A DNA stretch of 64,000 nucleotides from Hirudinaria manillensis (lineage: Eukaryota > Annelida > Clitellata > Hirudinida > Hirudinidae): positions 6,083,001 to 6,147,000 of the forward strand of contig CM067529.1 of NCBI GenBank assembly GCA_034509925.1, given 5' to 3'. The notes under the pieces were generated by a model. It ran no database searches. It was not told where the DNA came from and saw only the letters and a program-made list of their open reading frames with translations. Positions 11,457-25,298 of this stretch are shown here, in pieces. The position numbers and the translations under genes were made by a program. The number at the start of each line of letters is the position of its first letter. Within the stretch, counting starts at the first letter, position 1.

Positions 11457-14268
11457 ATGGAAACGAGTGAGGAATACTTTTCTACTTTACTTGAATTAAT
11501 TCAACCATTTGAGATGAATTTATAAATCATTTAATCTTAAGCAACGTTGGCGAATGTATTTACAACTGTAAACGGAACAAATTCAACAAATTCAACAAAT
11601 CCAACTCATCCAACTTCTCTGGTACCTACGGATGCTCAAAGTATTTCAAATTTACTTTCTTCTGATGAGTAATTGTAATAACTTTCAGCAATTTTCGTTT
11701 TAAAATTTCGACTTTATTAAAACATTTAAACGCTGCTCCAGAATACGGTTTTGGCACCTTGGCAGTCGTCATCATCAGTATTTGTCCCATCATCTCGGTG
11801 GCAATTGTCGGATTCAAGAACAGCTTCTTGTATAAGTTTGTCATTTCGGCAATGCTCGGATTGTGTGTCGGATCGCTTGTCGGAGATTGTTTGTTGCATC
11901 TTGTGCCGGAGGTAAAGTTTCGTGGACTCATTTGAAACATCGTTAAATTATCGTGATTGTAGAAGAACTAGTAAATTGTATTATTAATAATCATAGGCGA
12001 ATACAACTTTCTCACCATTTCGAAAGTGATGTTTAGGATTTCTGTTTGAAACTAACTCTAACCCTAACCATGACTTTATCTTTTCCCACTCAAAAGCATT
12101 GTAAAGCAGTCCTTTTATTCGCCCTTAGGTTTTAGTTACGGCTTATTCCATGCACCTTTTCCAAGATATCCAAGCCTGTTTATGTCATTGATAAGCCTCT
12201 AAGTGTCACAATGGATCCTATTGGCTACCGAAGGCGTCTGATGAGAATACGCCGATCGCCTAAATAGAGTCGCCTGTTTATTTTTATTACTTGTGAAAGC
12301 ATTGTTACAATTCAATGCAAATTTGACTTCATGTAAAGAACGTTAGAAAATAAAAATGTTATAAATGATTTGCAATGTTCTATGTTGATTGATATGCCTT
12401 CCACTTGGAGAATCCAAGTAAACCAAATATTTTTTAAGTTTTAAAATTTTTGATTTTAGATTTTAGGAGTGCACGGCCACGAAGAAGCTGTTCATGAAGA
12501 CGGTGAACACGAAGAAGATGGACATGAACACGCCGACGATAAGGCATACGTCTGGAAAATGCTCGTCTCCTGTGTCAGTGTTTGGGCATTTATCATCTTG
12601 CAAATGGTCATTCAGGGTGTGAGTCAACTGATTGAAGCCAGAAAAGAAAAAAAGGTTGAAACGTCAATCATTCGATGTTCTATCCGCAATTTGTTAATGT
12701 ATTTATCCTTTACGAACTGATGTTGAGGATATTACAAATTAGTTTTAGTTAACTGACGATTAATTACGCCGAGCCATTTTACTCAGGAAATGACAAACAG
12801 CAACCTGAATGAAGTGGTTTTTTCAAACAATGCACTGAGCGTCGATACCATTGATTACGATAAAAACACGACAAACAGCTTATCTCAACAGGTCTGAGAA
12901 GTTCAATAGTTGCTTCATTTCAATTAATTTGTTAATGAATGAACTGCAATTTAAGATGAATAGTGGATCATATTTTCACGATTAACTTGTTTATAAACAA
13001 CATTTAACATAGGTTATTTAACGTAGTTTATTTATAAATGGCATTTAATTTAACTTTTTTACCTTCTAATTCTTAATTATTTTCTAAGATCGATAACGAA
13101 CCAACTGAAGACATTGACAAAGACACTGCTGACGAAGATCTTCACGTCCACGGTTAAGAAACAACCAAACTTTACTTTCAATTTAAAAGTAAAACTAATA
13201 CTAAGTTGCTCTTTTACGTATATGTTTTAATATTCATTAAATAAATTATTATTATAATTAAGAAATATCTGCTAAGACGTGACATATGAATGCATTAAAC
13301 AATTCCTTTCACCCTAATAATAACAACTCTTCCAGCACATTCCTCGGTGGCCTGGATGGTTACCATTGGAGATTCACTTCACAACTTTACAGATGGACTG
13401 GCAATCGGTGCAGCTTTTTCCCAATCTCTCACTTCGGGACTTGCGATATCCATTGCTGTTTTGTGCCACGAATTACCCCACGAATTCGGTCACTAATTAC
13501 CCTGTGCGATGTTTAAACGATAATTACACTCTACGATGTTTGACTGTTCATTAATTTTACTAATTATTTTAAGTAAAAAAAAGATTTATGGTATGAAACA
13601 AAAGATAATAAAAAAAAATCATTCGAACAAAAAATCGTCTTCTTACAGGAGATGCTGCTCTGATGTTGTCAGCAGGCTGGTCCTACAAACTCGTCCTCCT
13701 TCTTCAGTTTCTGGCTCAGTTGACTGCCTTCTTTGGTCTCTACATTGGAATTGCACTTTCCAATGCATTCGAAGAAGCCCAGATATGGATATTTTCCGTT
13801 GCGGCCGGCATGTTTCTCTACGTGGCACTCAGTGACGCGGTACTGTTTTTATTCATTTTCTGCGGTGATGAATTGAAGAAAATATCATAAAACATAATTC
13901 GACAAAAAGCATTGTTGATATATAAATTTATGATTACTTTGCGATATTGGTTAACGCAAATATGTAAGTCGATGTTATTCGGTGTTGAGCAACTATAATC
14001 TATACAGAAATCGTTCAAATTTTGATTTGCGATAGACAATTTAATTCCAGTCGTTTATATTTAAATATATTAATTGACGTCAAAGTAAAGTTTTTCATTG
14101 TAAGTGCTTTGAAGGACAATTTGGTTTTTTAAGGTCCCAGAAATCATGGAATTGGTTCGTCATTACAAGAGCGTCGTCATGGCTTTGTTAGCCAACCTTG
14201 GCGTGGCAGTGGGATTCGTGATAATGATTCTGTTGGCCTTGTATGAAGAAAACATTGTCATTCAATGA
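11457..14268 (+). CDS. ZIP metal transporter (SLC39, LIV-1-like), short acidic-loop copy
   Basis: Tandem paralogue of the gene at 5296. Nine exons (11457-11466, 11542-11640, 11742-11911, 12460-12654, 12787-12891, 13089-13152, 13336-13488, 13649-13839, 14134-14268) close in phase to 373 residues. The first exon is only 10 nt, so the start is the weakest part of the model. The ectodomain is a Thr/Asn-rich repeat with N-glycosylation-type NST sites. Span 1 begins [14 protein letters not shown]. The loop in exon 4 has Glu/His pairs ([20 protein letters not shown]) instead of the long His tract. [10 protein letters not shown] and HELPHEFGD are intact, so transport should be retained. Exons of 170, 153 and 191 nt match the first copy exactly in length. 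The divergent loop suggests altered metal sensing or affinity, which is inference. Confidence 0.88.
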
Positions 14269-14939
14269 CGTTCACTCAGACAAATTCATTCCTGCAAAAT
14301 CTGACTTTAAAACTTCACCGGTGCTTTTCATATTATTTTCCACAATATATTCATCGCATGTTGCAGTTTTCTAACTAATGTATTAACTCTAGCCCGACTT
14401 TTGTAAATAGAAATGCCTTGAATTGCAATCCATTACTATATTTTTGATAGATTCAATGGACTTGGGTGGTTATGAACTCACATTAACTTTTTCTGGGATG
14501 CATCATTCATTTTTATTATTTTTAAAGAAGGAAAATTGTTGGGCATTATCACAAAAAATTACTTCATTTTTATTCAAAATCATCATTTCACGCCCTTAAT
14601 TTTCAACAAATAAATTGTTAACAAATTTTAACAATGAAAGCGCTGCTGTTTCTCAACAAGTGCTGTGCTAGACACTTACGCACATGTTGTAAACCTTGTA
14701 TTAATTACAGCTGGATTGTAATAATATGTCATTTTAAATTGAATGATTTGAAAATATTTTTTAAAAAAATCGCAAAGCCATAATTAAAATGAAATATTTT
14801 TCATGGCAGATAACATTGGATAAGGAAATAGTCAGACGATTCGAAGTAAAAGAGCTCTTTGTTTTTCAAGAAGCCCTCTTGTTTATTCTTAATAGAATTA
14901 AAGTTAGAATTAAGAAACACATCACGATTCAATTCAATA
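14269..14939. other. 3' flank of the second ZIP gene
   Basis: Presumed 3' UTR and spacer. No feature beyond AT-rich sequence. Confidence 0.4.
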
Positions 14940-15345
14940 TTGTTTTGTTGTTTGCCTTCTCATCATTCACAAGCCTTTATTGTGTAATTATTGTTCATAA
15001 GCTCTTTTATTGCGGCTGGATCAGCAGAAAACTTTATAATGAGTCACCACGAGACAGGCTACAGTTGAAAATTAGTAAAGGATCAATAAATATTTTAAAA
15101 TAATACCCTTAAATTTACAAATTATGAAAATAAGGCCAAATTAACAGAAATAAATTAAATTAACTTTAAATGTAAGTAAATAAAATTATTAATCGCTGAG
15201 AACATGGTTAATAAAATGGAATGATCAGACACCTTTTTCGAATCTCAGGGTGAAAAGCTTTTTTCCCACATTTTTGAGTTTATTCCAGTAAAGTTTTTGT
15301 CAAATGGAGCTTTCAGCTCATAAACAATTTCAGCCCTAGCGCGGC
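14940..15345 (+). repeat. Diverged direct repeat, copy A
   Basis: Matches copy B at 18425-18795 in the same orientation over several separated blocks, including CATAAGCTC, AAAACTTTAT.ATGAGTCACCA, GGTTAATAAAATGG and CTTTCAGCTC.AAACAAT.. CAGCC. Block order and spacing are kept, so this is a segmental duplication and not simple AT-rich resemblance. Confidence 0.75.
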
Positions 15346-16181
15346 ATATGATATTATTGGTGTTTATAACAAATATTGTTTCTTTGTAGTATAGTATACA
15401 ACATGAGACAATATGCAAACGAAGGCTATGGCGCGAACAAGCTACGGAGGCCTGGTTGTTTCCCTTCGTCCCGCCGGCAGGCTATCGAGTCATGAACCTT
15501 TCGAGTTTTCCCGAACGTGGTAGTTGTTTCTGCAGTTGTTTCTAAACGCATTCATTGTTTTCCGTGATACCGATACATTGTCGAACGTCAGACTAAACAG
15601 TAGTCAAAGGTTAATGATTATTAAATCACTGTTTTGTTTTCCTCGTCAAGTAAGGGAAACCAGAAGAGCGGCATGACTGGCTCTTGTTCCGCAATTTCCG
15701 GAGCGGCATTCGACGACTTCTGAGTCCACAAAGAACCTCATTATCGGGAAGAACCTCTGCTTATCCTGTTAGCTAACTGTGAGTTCCTTGAGGTTTGTTT
15801 TGAGGTTGGAAAGGCGTTAAAAGGTGATTAGAAACCTTATTAAAAATCAATTTCCTAATCACAAATAATAATCTAATAAGACAAAATATTTTTAAGTTTT
15901 CAGATCCCCCTAATAATTAGCTTATTCACTATTTTAGTGAATTTATAAGTTAGCATTGCTATAATTATTATTAATATATTATCATTAAATTAACTAATGA
16001 ACACTTGTTAAGTAATGTTGTTCCAAGACTAACAAGCATATCTTTGATGGCAACATCACCATACTTCAAAATGAGATGACGGTAAAGGAGTTTGCAACTC
16101 TCAATCCATGAATCATCATTATCATCACCATAACATTTTACAGGCAAATAAAAGTGCCAATATTTCTCATTCTAAGACTTA
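15346..16181. other. Non-coding stretch with a GC-richer island
   Basis: 15410-15730 is clearly richer in G and C than its flanks and has several CpG sites, compatible with a promoter, but no convincing start codon or exon follows on the plus strand. The rest is AT-rich without recognisable content. Confidence 0.3.
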
Positions 16182-17030
16182 AGGAGCATAATGGTCATTG
16201 TCTTTGATGGGCAAAAGTAATGGATCCTTTTGTTGAGATGTTGTCTCTGCCTCTCTCACGATGAGGTTGTTAGACACACGCAAACGATATATATTCAATG
16301 CTGAATCCAGAGACACCCATCCCTTAGTTCTGGGTTGCAGCACCAAATTATTAATTATAATCATATTTTCAAGAAATTCTTAAATAAACCAGACATTTGT
16401 ACTCTTATAATTTCATCTCTTCTTCTGTTTAAGTCTAAATTCTTTCCAATAGACTGCTTTCCATTTTTAATGACTGCTCATTGAATACTGTTGGTTTTAA
16501 AAACTTTCAATACTTTTCATTTCATTTGTTAATCTTTTTGGAGTCACCAAAATAAAACAATACCACAAAATTGGAAAGAAAAATAAATCAATGGTGGTAC
16601 TGAGGATGCCCAAAAGGAATTATTCTCTCTAAGGGGGCAACCTATTTAAAGTGATATAATTAGATCGATTATGGGCAACAATAACATTAAGTTAATTGCA
16701 GTGGTTTATGAGAAATCAGGTGTGACTTAAATAATTTATTGAATATGGCTAATGAAGTGGATGAATTAATATCGATTGGTATGTTAGAATAAGTTCGTGG
16801 ATCGGTACATTTAATAGAAAATGATTTAAGCGTTGATCTGGCAGGATCAGACTGAAACTTGTTTTTGTTTTTCGGCCAATCTTTTGGTGATGATGTTCGT
16901 CAACTGTTGTTTTTCTTTTGATTTTCCTGTAGTTTCTATGGACTACTTCATCAAGTTCTCTCCTTGGAGATTCCGGGACATTCGTGGGCCCAATTTTGAG
17001 GACATTCTTGTCAGAATCTTGCTCATCCAT
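16182..17030 (-). CDS. Possible exons of a minus-strand gene (unresolved)
   Basis: Two minus-strand frames look coding in composition. One runs 17030 to about 16832 (starts MDEQDSDKNVLKIGP, then a basic region RNYRKIKRKTTV). The other runs about 16330 to 16182 behind an acceptor-like CAACCCAG and ends in KDNDHYAP and a stop. Neither matches a family I know. They lie 3' of the zinc-finger-like exon at 17485 and may belong to the same gene, but I could not join them in phase. Confidence 0.25.
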
Positions 17031-17484
17031 TGTTTATGAAGCTTTATAAACAGGGCATGCCTTCTCATGCTTTAGCATGGCACTTGATGTTTTGTGGTTT
17101 TGAGTGCATATCCTCCAATCTAAACTGCTCCAAGTGCTCAACTCTATAATGCCTATTTCTTTCAATTCAATTCCGCAAATATTTTAAGTGCCTTTTTTAT
17201 CCAAGTCCTAGGATGTCAAGGCACTGCCAACGCACATTAGCACAGACACAATCGAGTACAATAAAATGAAATAGTGAGAATGAAAGATGATTTAAAAAAA
17301 AAACAAAATAAAATATTTAATTAAGAATAACATTGATTAAAAAAATGAGTCTTTAAATTGGCATGAAAAAGCTCAGGTGTGGCAGCTTTCTGAATGTGAA
17401 TGGGGAGTTTCTTTCTACTACATTTTTAAATCTGAAACCAAAGGCAATTATTATGATTCAACAAATCACAACAAGTGAAATTAC

Positions 17485-17720
17485 GTTAGTGAAGTACATT
17501 ATTTCACAACTAGAACAACAAATATCTTTGATATGTCTTTGTTCATGGAGCTCCAAAGCTTCCTTATCATCATGAATGAATGGACAATTCCTATAAGCAC
17601 ATCTGAGGGAGAAAACATGGTCTTGTCTTTGGTGCTTATACAATTTAATATTGTGCTGTAAAAGATTGGATATCTTCTTCAAACTCTTAAAAGCTGCTGT
17701 GAACAGTGAAGTGTAAATAC
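17485..17720 (-). CDS. Candidate C2H2 zinc-finger exon (partial gene)
   Basis: A 236-nt minus-strand exon bounded by an acceptor (TTGCTTTCAG) and a donor (GTAATT). Its frame contains LRCAYRNCPFIHDDKEALEL followed by HEQRH: two Cys four residues apart, then the hydrophobic-spacer-His-His pattern of a C2H2 finger. The upstream part (FTAAFKSLKKISNLLQHNIK) could be helical. No further complete fingers were found nearby. Another minus-strand stretch at about 17040-17130 contains LKHEKAC, resembling half a finger. The whole gene could not be assembled, and it may be a decayed copy. Confidence 0.4.
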
Positions 17721-18424
17721 CTGAAAGCAAATAGAAAGAATTGACCCTAGAGGAGGTATTCCAAGAACAGGATGCATCATCCCGTGCCAGACTCGGCACG
17801 GCACTCGACCAATGGGTAAAATAAGTAACATTCAACCAATAAATAATAAAGTAGTATCTGACATAAGTAATATTCTATTTCAGTCTGCAGTTTTCTCTTC
17901 TCATTTAATTTGGTCAATTATCAATTCTGAATATTTTGTTCCACTTTTTCACTGAGTTACATTTTGTAGGCTGGAAAATACTTGAAGCATGTCATTTTAT
18001 TCTTTGTAAATTAGCATGAAATGGTTTGATTTTTTTAAATTAAACGGACAAAAAAGAAATTAATTAAAAGAAGAGATTTAAAAAGCAACTTTAATATCAA
18101 GTTTAAAGGAATGCGTTTAACCATTAATAGCAGAATATTAAATCACTGATTGCTAAATAGGAGAATCAGCTGGTCGAAGATTTGTAGGTCAGGTGCCTTT
18201 GATGAATTCAGATGACAGGAATGCAGAAATGATGTTTGACAAGACAAGGCAGAACCTTTCTCTTCTTCCTCATCATCATTGTAAGATCTCCAAAATGTAT
18301 GCTGTTAAAGTGATTACCATCCGTCCAAGCATAATCAGTATGGATGTTGATGATGATAATGATGGCAATGATGTTACCGGCTACGATGATGATGAGGGTG
18401 GTGACCATGACTCAATTCAACATT
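17721..18424. other. AT-rich spacer, nothing convincing
   Basis: Contains a GATGAT-rich patch near 18340-18400 that opens frames on both strands with Asp- or Ile-rich translations. These look like simple-sequence artefacts. Confidence 0.4.
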
Positions 18425-18795
18425 ACTTTTTGTTTATTTGTTGCTTTTACATTGCATTCCAATTCTTCTTCGTTCACAGGCTCCTATTGTGCAATTATTA
18501 ATCATAAGCTCGTTTTAATGCGGCTTGATCCTCACAAAACTTTATGAGTCACCATAAGGCAGACACCATGTCAGTTGAAAAGTATTAAAGGACTGATAAA
18601 TATTTACAAATAATAATAATAAGCTTAAAGACGTAATGAATCTGAATTAAATTGATATGGGCAAATCAAATCATTAATTGCTGGGAAAATGGTTAATAAA
18701 ATGGTTAACAGCAGGAACGATCAGACAACATATTTGAATGAGAGTCTTTTCAAATGAGGCTTTCAGCTCGCAAACAATGACAGCCTGTGGCGAGG
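18425..18795 (+). repeat. Diverged direct repeat, copy B, at the promoter of the RING gene
   Basis: Counterpart of 14940-15345. It ends about 85 bp before the ATG of the RING/propeller gene, so it probably supplies that gene's promoter region. The copies have many small indels, indicating an old duplication. Confidence 0.75.
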
Positions 18796-18878
18796 TGCTT
18801 GTTGGGCGTTTTTAAAAAAAATTGTTTTGCTGCAGTTTTGGAACGAAATATTCTAAATCTAATTTCATTGAAGTTAAA

Positions 18879-21445
18879 ATGGCTAGCATCAGTCGAAGCA
18901 ATGAGACAAACACGCATCTTCCCGCCGCATTCAACCTGGTACCTCCCACTTCAGCCTCTGATTTTCAATTTCAATTGAACAGAAGTCAGAAAATCTTGGA
19001 ATTCTACGAACGCAAAACGGTCGCTCATCGCAGAAGCCCTCTGGCGGGTTCGAGTCCTGCCTCGGAAATTTTCAGGACTCAGAGATTGCAATCGGAACCT
19101 ACAACGTCCAGTGACGGAACGGTCGTATTGAGTCCTTATCCTTCGACTGTCAACCAATTTGTTGGGATTCCTTGGGTTCCAAGACAGCCTGTCACTGAAT
19201 TAGTGCAATGGAGTGAGTGCTTGAATTTATTAAAGAAATAAATTATATTTTTGTAAGAAGAGGATCGAGCATTAGTCGAATGAGTGGAGTACAATGTCAA
19301 TGTCAATTATTAATAATTAATAATCATTGCAATTATCAAATATATTAAAACAGCTTCAAGTAATCCTGTGAACAACAGAAATGGATTTCAAAACGTTCAA
19401 GAAGCGAATGGGTCGTTCGGTAGTTTTGTCTTGTTGCAACCTTTGGTGGTTGGAGTTCAGAGGTCGGAGGTCGGATCACCTCAGATGGCAACCTCCAGTG
19501 GAGATGGACAACACCATCACCATAATCTGACCAGAACGATTACGTTGCCGGAAGCATTTGTGGATCGAGTCGATGATTCTCTCTTCGTAAATCTACAAAT
19601 TGTTGATGGTCCGAGCCCTGGATTTCCTACGCCTTTTGAGGTTGTCTTACTTTTTTAAATATTTATTTTATTAGTTTACATTTACATGTCGTTATGAATA
19701 TTAATGAATTAATATCTTTAAGAACTCAATCTTTTGTGATGTAAACAGAATGAAATCTACGAACCTCTTCCTGAAGCGGACGATGAAGAAGAAGTGAAAG
19801 GTGAGTAAAAGTTTAAGTTGTAAATGAGTACAAGTTATGAAATAAATGGATACATATTTTAAGATAAATACCTCTGACATCATCAGTTACACTTTCGAGT
19901 ATTGTTTTTCCAGCTCCCGACGTGTTCGGCGATGATGCTTCGTGCACGATTTGTTCCGGAATCTTCAGAGATCCGCGAGTTCTCGGCTGCGGCCACACGT
20001 TCTGCCTGAAATGCCTCGTTCGGTTGCACAGACACGCGAGGCAAGCCGTTTTAGTTTGTCCCATTTGCAGGGAAGAAACCGTCGTTTACTCCAACGACTT
20101 GAAGTACCTAACGAAGAACTTTGTCGTAAAAAATCTGGTGGAGACGATCAAACTTTCCTCTAAAAATGGTGATTTTTTTTAGTTTTTAAAGTTTAACAAT
20201 AATAATATTATTACTATTTCTATTGTTGACGTTAATATTTTTTATTACTTGTTGTAGGTAGAAACAATTTAAGCTAAAATATATCATTCAATTCGGCAAC
20301 TTAGAATCAGTATCATGATATGAATATCATATCATCAAATACCAAACTTAAATAAATAAATAAAAACAACCTTTCCTTTCAGAGAAGCAACTGAAATCAC
20401 AACTAAAAGCAAGTGCTGAAAATAAGACTCAGATGTTTGATGCTAAAACGGCAGTCGCAAAAGGTGCGTATTCGACAGCTCAAAATTTTATGATGATTAA
20501 TTCTGTGTTTATTTGCTATTATTATCAATATCATATTATTATCAATATCTTATTATTATTATTTATTTCTTATTCATTTCAACAGAACCCAGGAAAATAA
20601 AAAGTTTTCTGTTAAGAGAAGGGCAAGTGAAGGGAGTGACATTCTTGAAACAGAAGATTTTCATCATCTTCGAGAGGAGCAACCAAATTCTAACCATTTC
20701 GACCAAAACGTTCCTCTTGGGGAACCCGAGAAGAGAAGAAATCATTTTGATTAAAGAACTTTCCAACCCGCTCGGTATAACTTCGAGAGCAGAAAGAAAT
20801 GTACTCTTTATCCTTGACTCGTCGTCTAAAAGCAGCAAAGACGTTTTCAATTCCTCGGTTTGGAAGGTCGTCCTTCCAGATGGTAAATCTAATCGATCGA
20901 TGAAGAACTGCAAATGGCTGGACGGCATTCGGACGAGGGAAAGTATAGTTTCCGTTTCAGACAGTCCCGTGGTGATGCTGCTCGTTTTTGAGGGAGGAAA
21001 ATTTTCCATAAATTTCTATTTCACAGAGAAAGAATTTGGGGAAATGGCCAAGACGATACGACTGGATGGAATCGTTCGTCCCGTGCAATTCTCGAGAATG
21101 CTCGGAGGCACGGAAATTGCGATCTCGCATTTTGATGAAAGTTCTAAAACGTGGACATTGAGTCTGATTGATTTGGATGGAAATGTTGTCAAAGAAGTCA
21201 ACTTCGATGACGAAGTGCAGCTTTCCAGCCTGACTTCGGATCATCTGAAAAATGTCTATTTTATCGAAAACAAGAAAAATCAAGTTTTCAAAATGGACTC
21301 GAATCTCGAGGAGAAAGTCACGCTAAAGTTGAAAAATTTGTCATCAGAGACTTTAAAATACTTTGAAGTTGTGGACGAGAGAATGTTCGTGGCATGTTTT
21401 GATCAACAACAACAACAATGGCAGCTGTGCATTTTTGAGTTTTGA
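18879..21445 (+). CDS. RING-finger protein with C-terminal beta-propeller-like region
   Basis: Likely E3 ubiquitin ligase. Six exons (18879-19212, 19354-19640, 19749-19800, 19914-20168, 20383-20463, 20586-21445) close in phase to 622 residues. Residues 1-225 are low-complexity (Ser, Pro, Thr, a HHHH run) and end in an acidic patch. Residues about 234-275 form a C3HC4 RING: CTIC, then CGHTFCLKC, then CPIC. Exon 5 adds a short KEKQLKSQLKAS-type helix. Exon 6 (about 286 residues) shows repeating beta-rich units such as NQILTISTKTFLL, NVLFILDSSS and NVYFIENKKNQVFKM, resembling an NHL-type propeller. No B-box is visible between RING and propeller. The layout recalls TRIM-NHL or related RING-propeller proteins, but the N-terminal extension and missing B-box set it apart. 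Substrate unknown. Confidence 0.8.
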
Positions 21446-21599
21446 TCTGTTTGTGCTTCTATCCTGATGTCCTCAATTTGCTTGCAGTTGTTTCTGTTAT
21501 TTTCTTTTTTTTTTTTATAAATGCATTTTAAACAATTTTGTTATCAAATTATGAATTCCAAGAAGTTTCATGGTTTTAACCTCTCCAATTAGTTCTTTT
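21446..21599. other. 3' flank of the RING gene
   Basis: Short T-rich 3' UTR-like sequence. The direct repeat described next begins here. Confidence 0.3.
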
Positions 21600-21730
21600 G
21601 GCTTTGTTGATATGCCTTGTTGGATTTTTGTTGTTGTGCACTAAAGAATGTTGAAAGGAAAATCAAATCAAGTTCTTTATTATTTGATTTCCTGGGTAAT
21701 AAGCCTTTACAAGTAGGAGAAATGCCTGGA
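21600..21730 (+). repeat. Direct repeat flanking the C1GALT1-like gene, left copy
   Basis: Shares GGCTTTGTT, TTGTTGGATTT, TTGTGCACTAAAGAATGTTG, TTTATTATTTG.TTTCCTGGG and GTAATAAG with 24441-24570 in the same order and orientation. Confidence 0.8.
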
Positions 21731-22160
21731 GGAGGGAGGAACAAAAGCCAATCAATGACCAAAACGTAAAAGTTCATAGAACTTAATTTTAAGAACGACT
21801 CGTTCAATTTTAGCTGTTGTGTAGAAAATAAATTGACTTATTTTGTGATTACAAAGAATGCTTTAATAACGAAGAGAATTAAAAAAAGCATCGTAAATGG
21901 ATGTGGGTGTCTGCACGTTTAGGCGAGAGTTCAAAGAAAACGAAGTTGATTATCACGAGCAGATTGCAATTGATATCAACATTCAGGGTGATATCACACA
22001 CCCATGCACGAAACTGCTGCATTGATACTCAGCGAGTAAGTCTTGGCTTAACGTGAGGAGGCTGCTTTAATCGACACCTTGATCCCTCGAGTGTTTGGGG
22101 CAAGATTAATGTTGAAACAAATTCTAGATTTCAAAAAACGTATTTAGAAATACTTTTAAA

Positions 22161-24400
<2,240 letters not shown>

Positions 24401-24440
24401 ATAGGAATGTTTTTAGAAATTGTCTCGTTACAACATATAA

Positions 24441-24570
24441 TTTGGCTTTGTTAATACTCTTTGTTGGATTTCACGTTGTTTTATTGTGCACTAAAGAATG
24501 TTGAAAAAAATCAAGTAGTTTTTTATTATTTGGTTTCCTGGGTAATAAGTCTTAACCAGTAGAAAAAGTG
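24441..24570 (+). repeat. Direct repeat flanking the C1GALT1-like gene, right copy
   Basis: Counterpart of 21600-21730, starting 40 bp after the C1GALT1-like stop codon. The two copies bracket the whole gene. Confidence 0.8.
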
Positions 24571-25298
24571 CCCGGATAAGTAAGAAGCAAAAACCAACTC
24601 GCGGGTACATTAGAGGTTTCCGTGGATTTTCAATGAGAAGGTGAAGGATGGTTAGGGTATGGTTGTCAACTAGAGAGTGACATTGGGAACAGAAAACGGG
24701 AATCTCAACATAGACCATTAAAAAGGTAGCTTAGTGTAACAGCGAACTAAATATCTCGTGCCATAAATATAGTAGTAAACATTGCGTTACCAATTGTTTA
24801 CAAAGTTGTTATTTTGAAACATAATTCTTGATATCAGGGCAAATAATGATCATTCGAATGAACGTCATAATGAAACAGTGACAAACAAGTATTTATTATA
24901 TAAATCCAGGACTAATTTAGATTATAAATAAATATTAAAAATCTAAAAATTAATTTATTAGTAGTTACAATTAATGAATAATTATTAGAAATATCAAACA
25001 ACATTTACGCACATCAGTCACAAATTGTGGCTTCTCCCTTCATGAATATGCAGCATCTTAAAAAACTGAAGTTTTAAAAAATGGCCGTAGAATGCATAAA
25101 GAAATAGTATTTTAATTCTACGGATGAATAATAAAAATAAGAAATTTTACAAAATTTACTTTGGTTTATAAAATTTACGATAGTAAAGTTTCACTTTTTG
25201 ATTGTGTTGACGTTCTCAATATTTTTGTTTGGTTGCTCGAGTGGATCCTACGGCGTTGGCCGATTAACGGTATATTTTGAGATACAATTTAATTAGAA
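24571..25298. other. Spacer before MED7
   Basis: AT-rich, no coding content recognised. The last 100 bp, including the less AT-rich stretch at 25237-25265, are the likely MED7 promoter and leader. Confidence 0.35.

Noticed and set aside
12055-12072. CTAACCCTAACC-like stretch (and a similar CCCTA-rich stretch near 7740)
   Set aside because: Only two or three irregular units; too short and degenerate to be interstitial telomeric DNA.
18193-18501. Frames with Asp-rich or Ile-rich translation on both strands
   Set aside because: Caused by a GAT-rich patch; the plus-strand frame runs into the repeat copy B.
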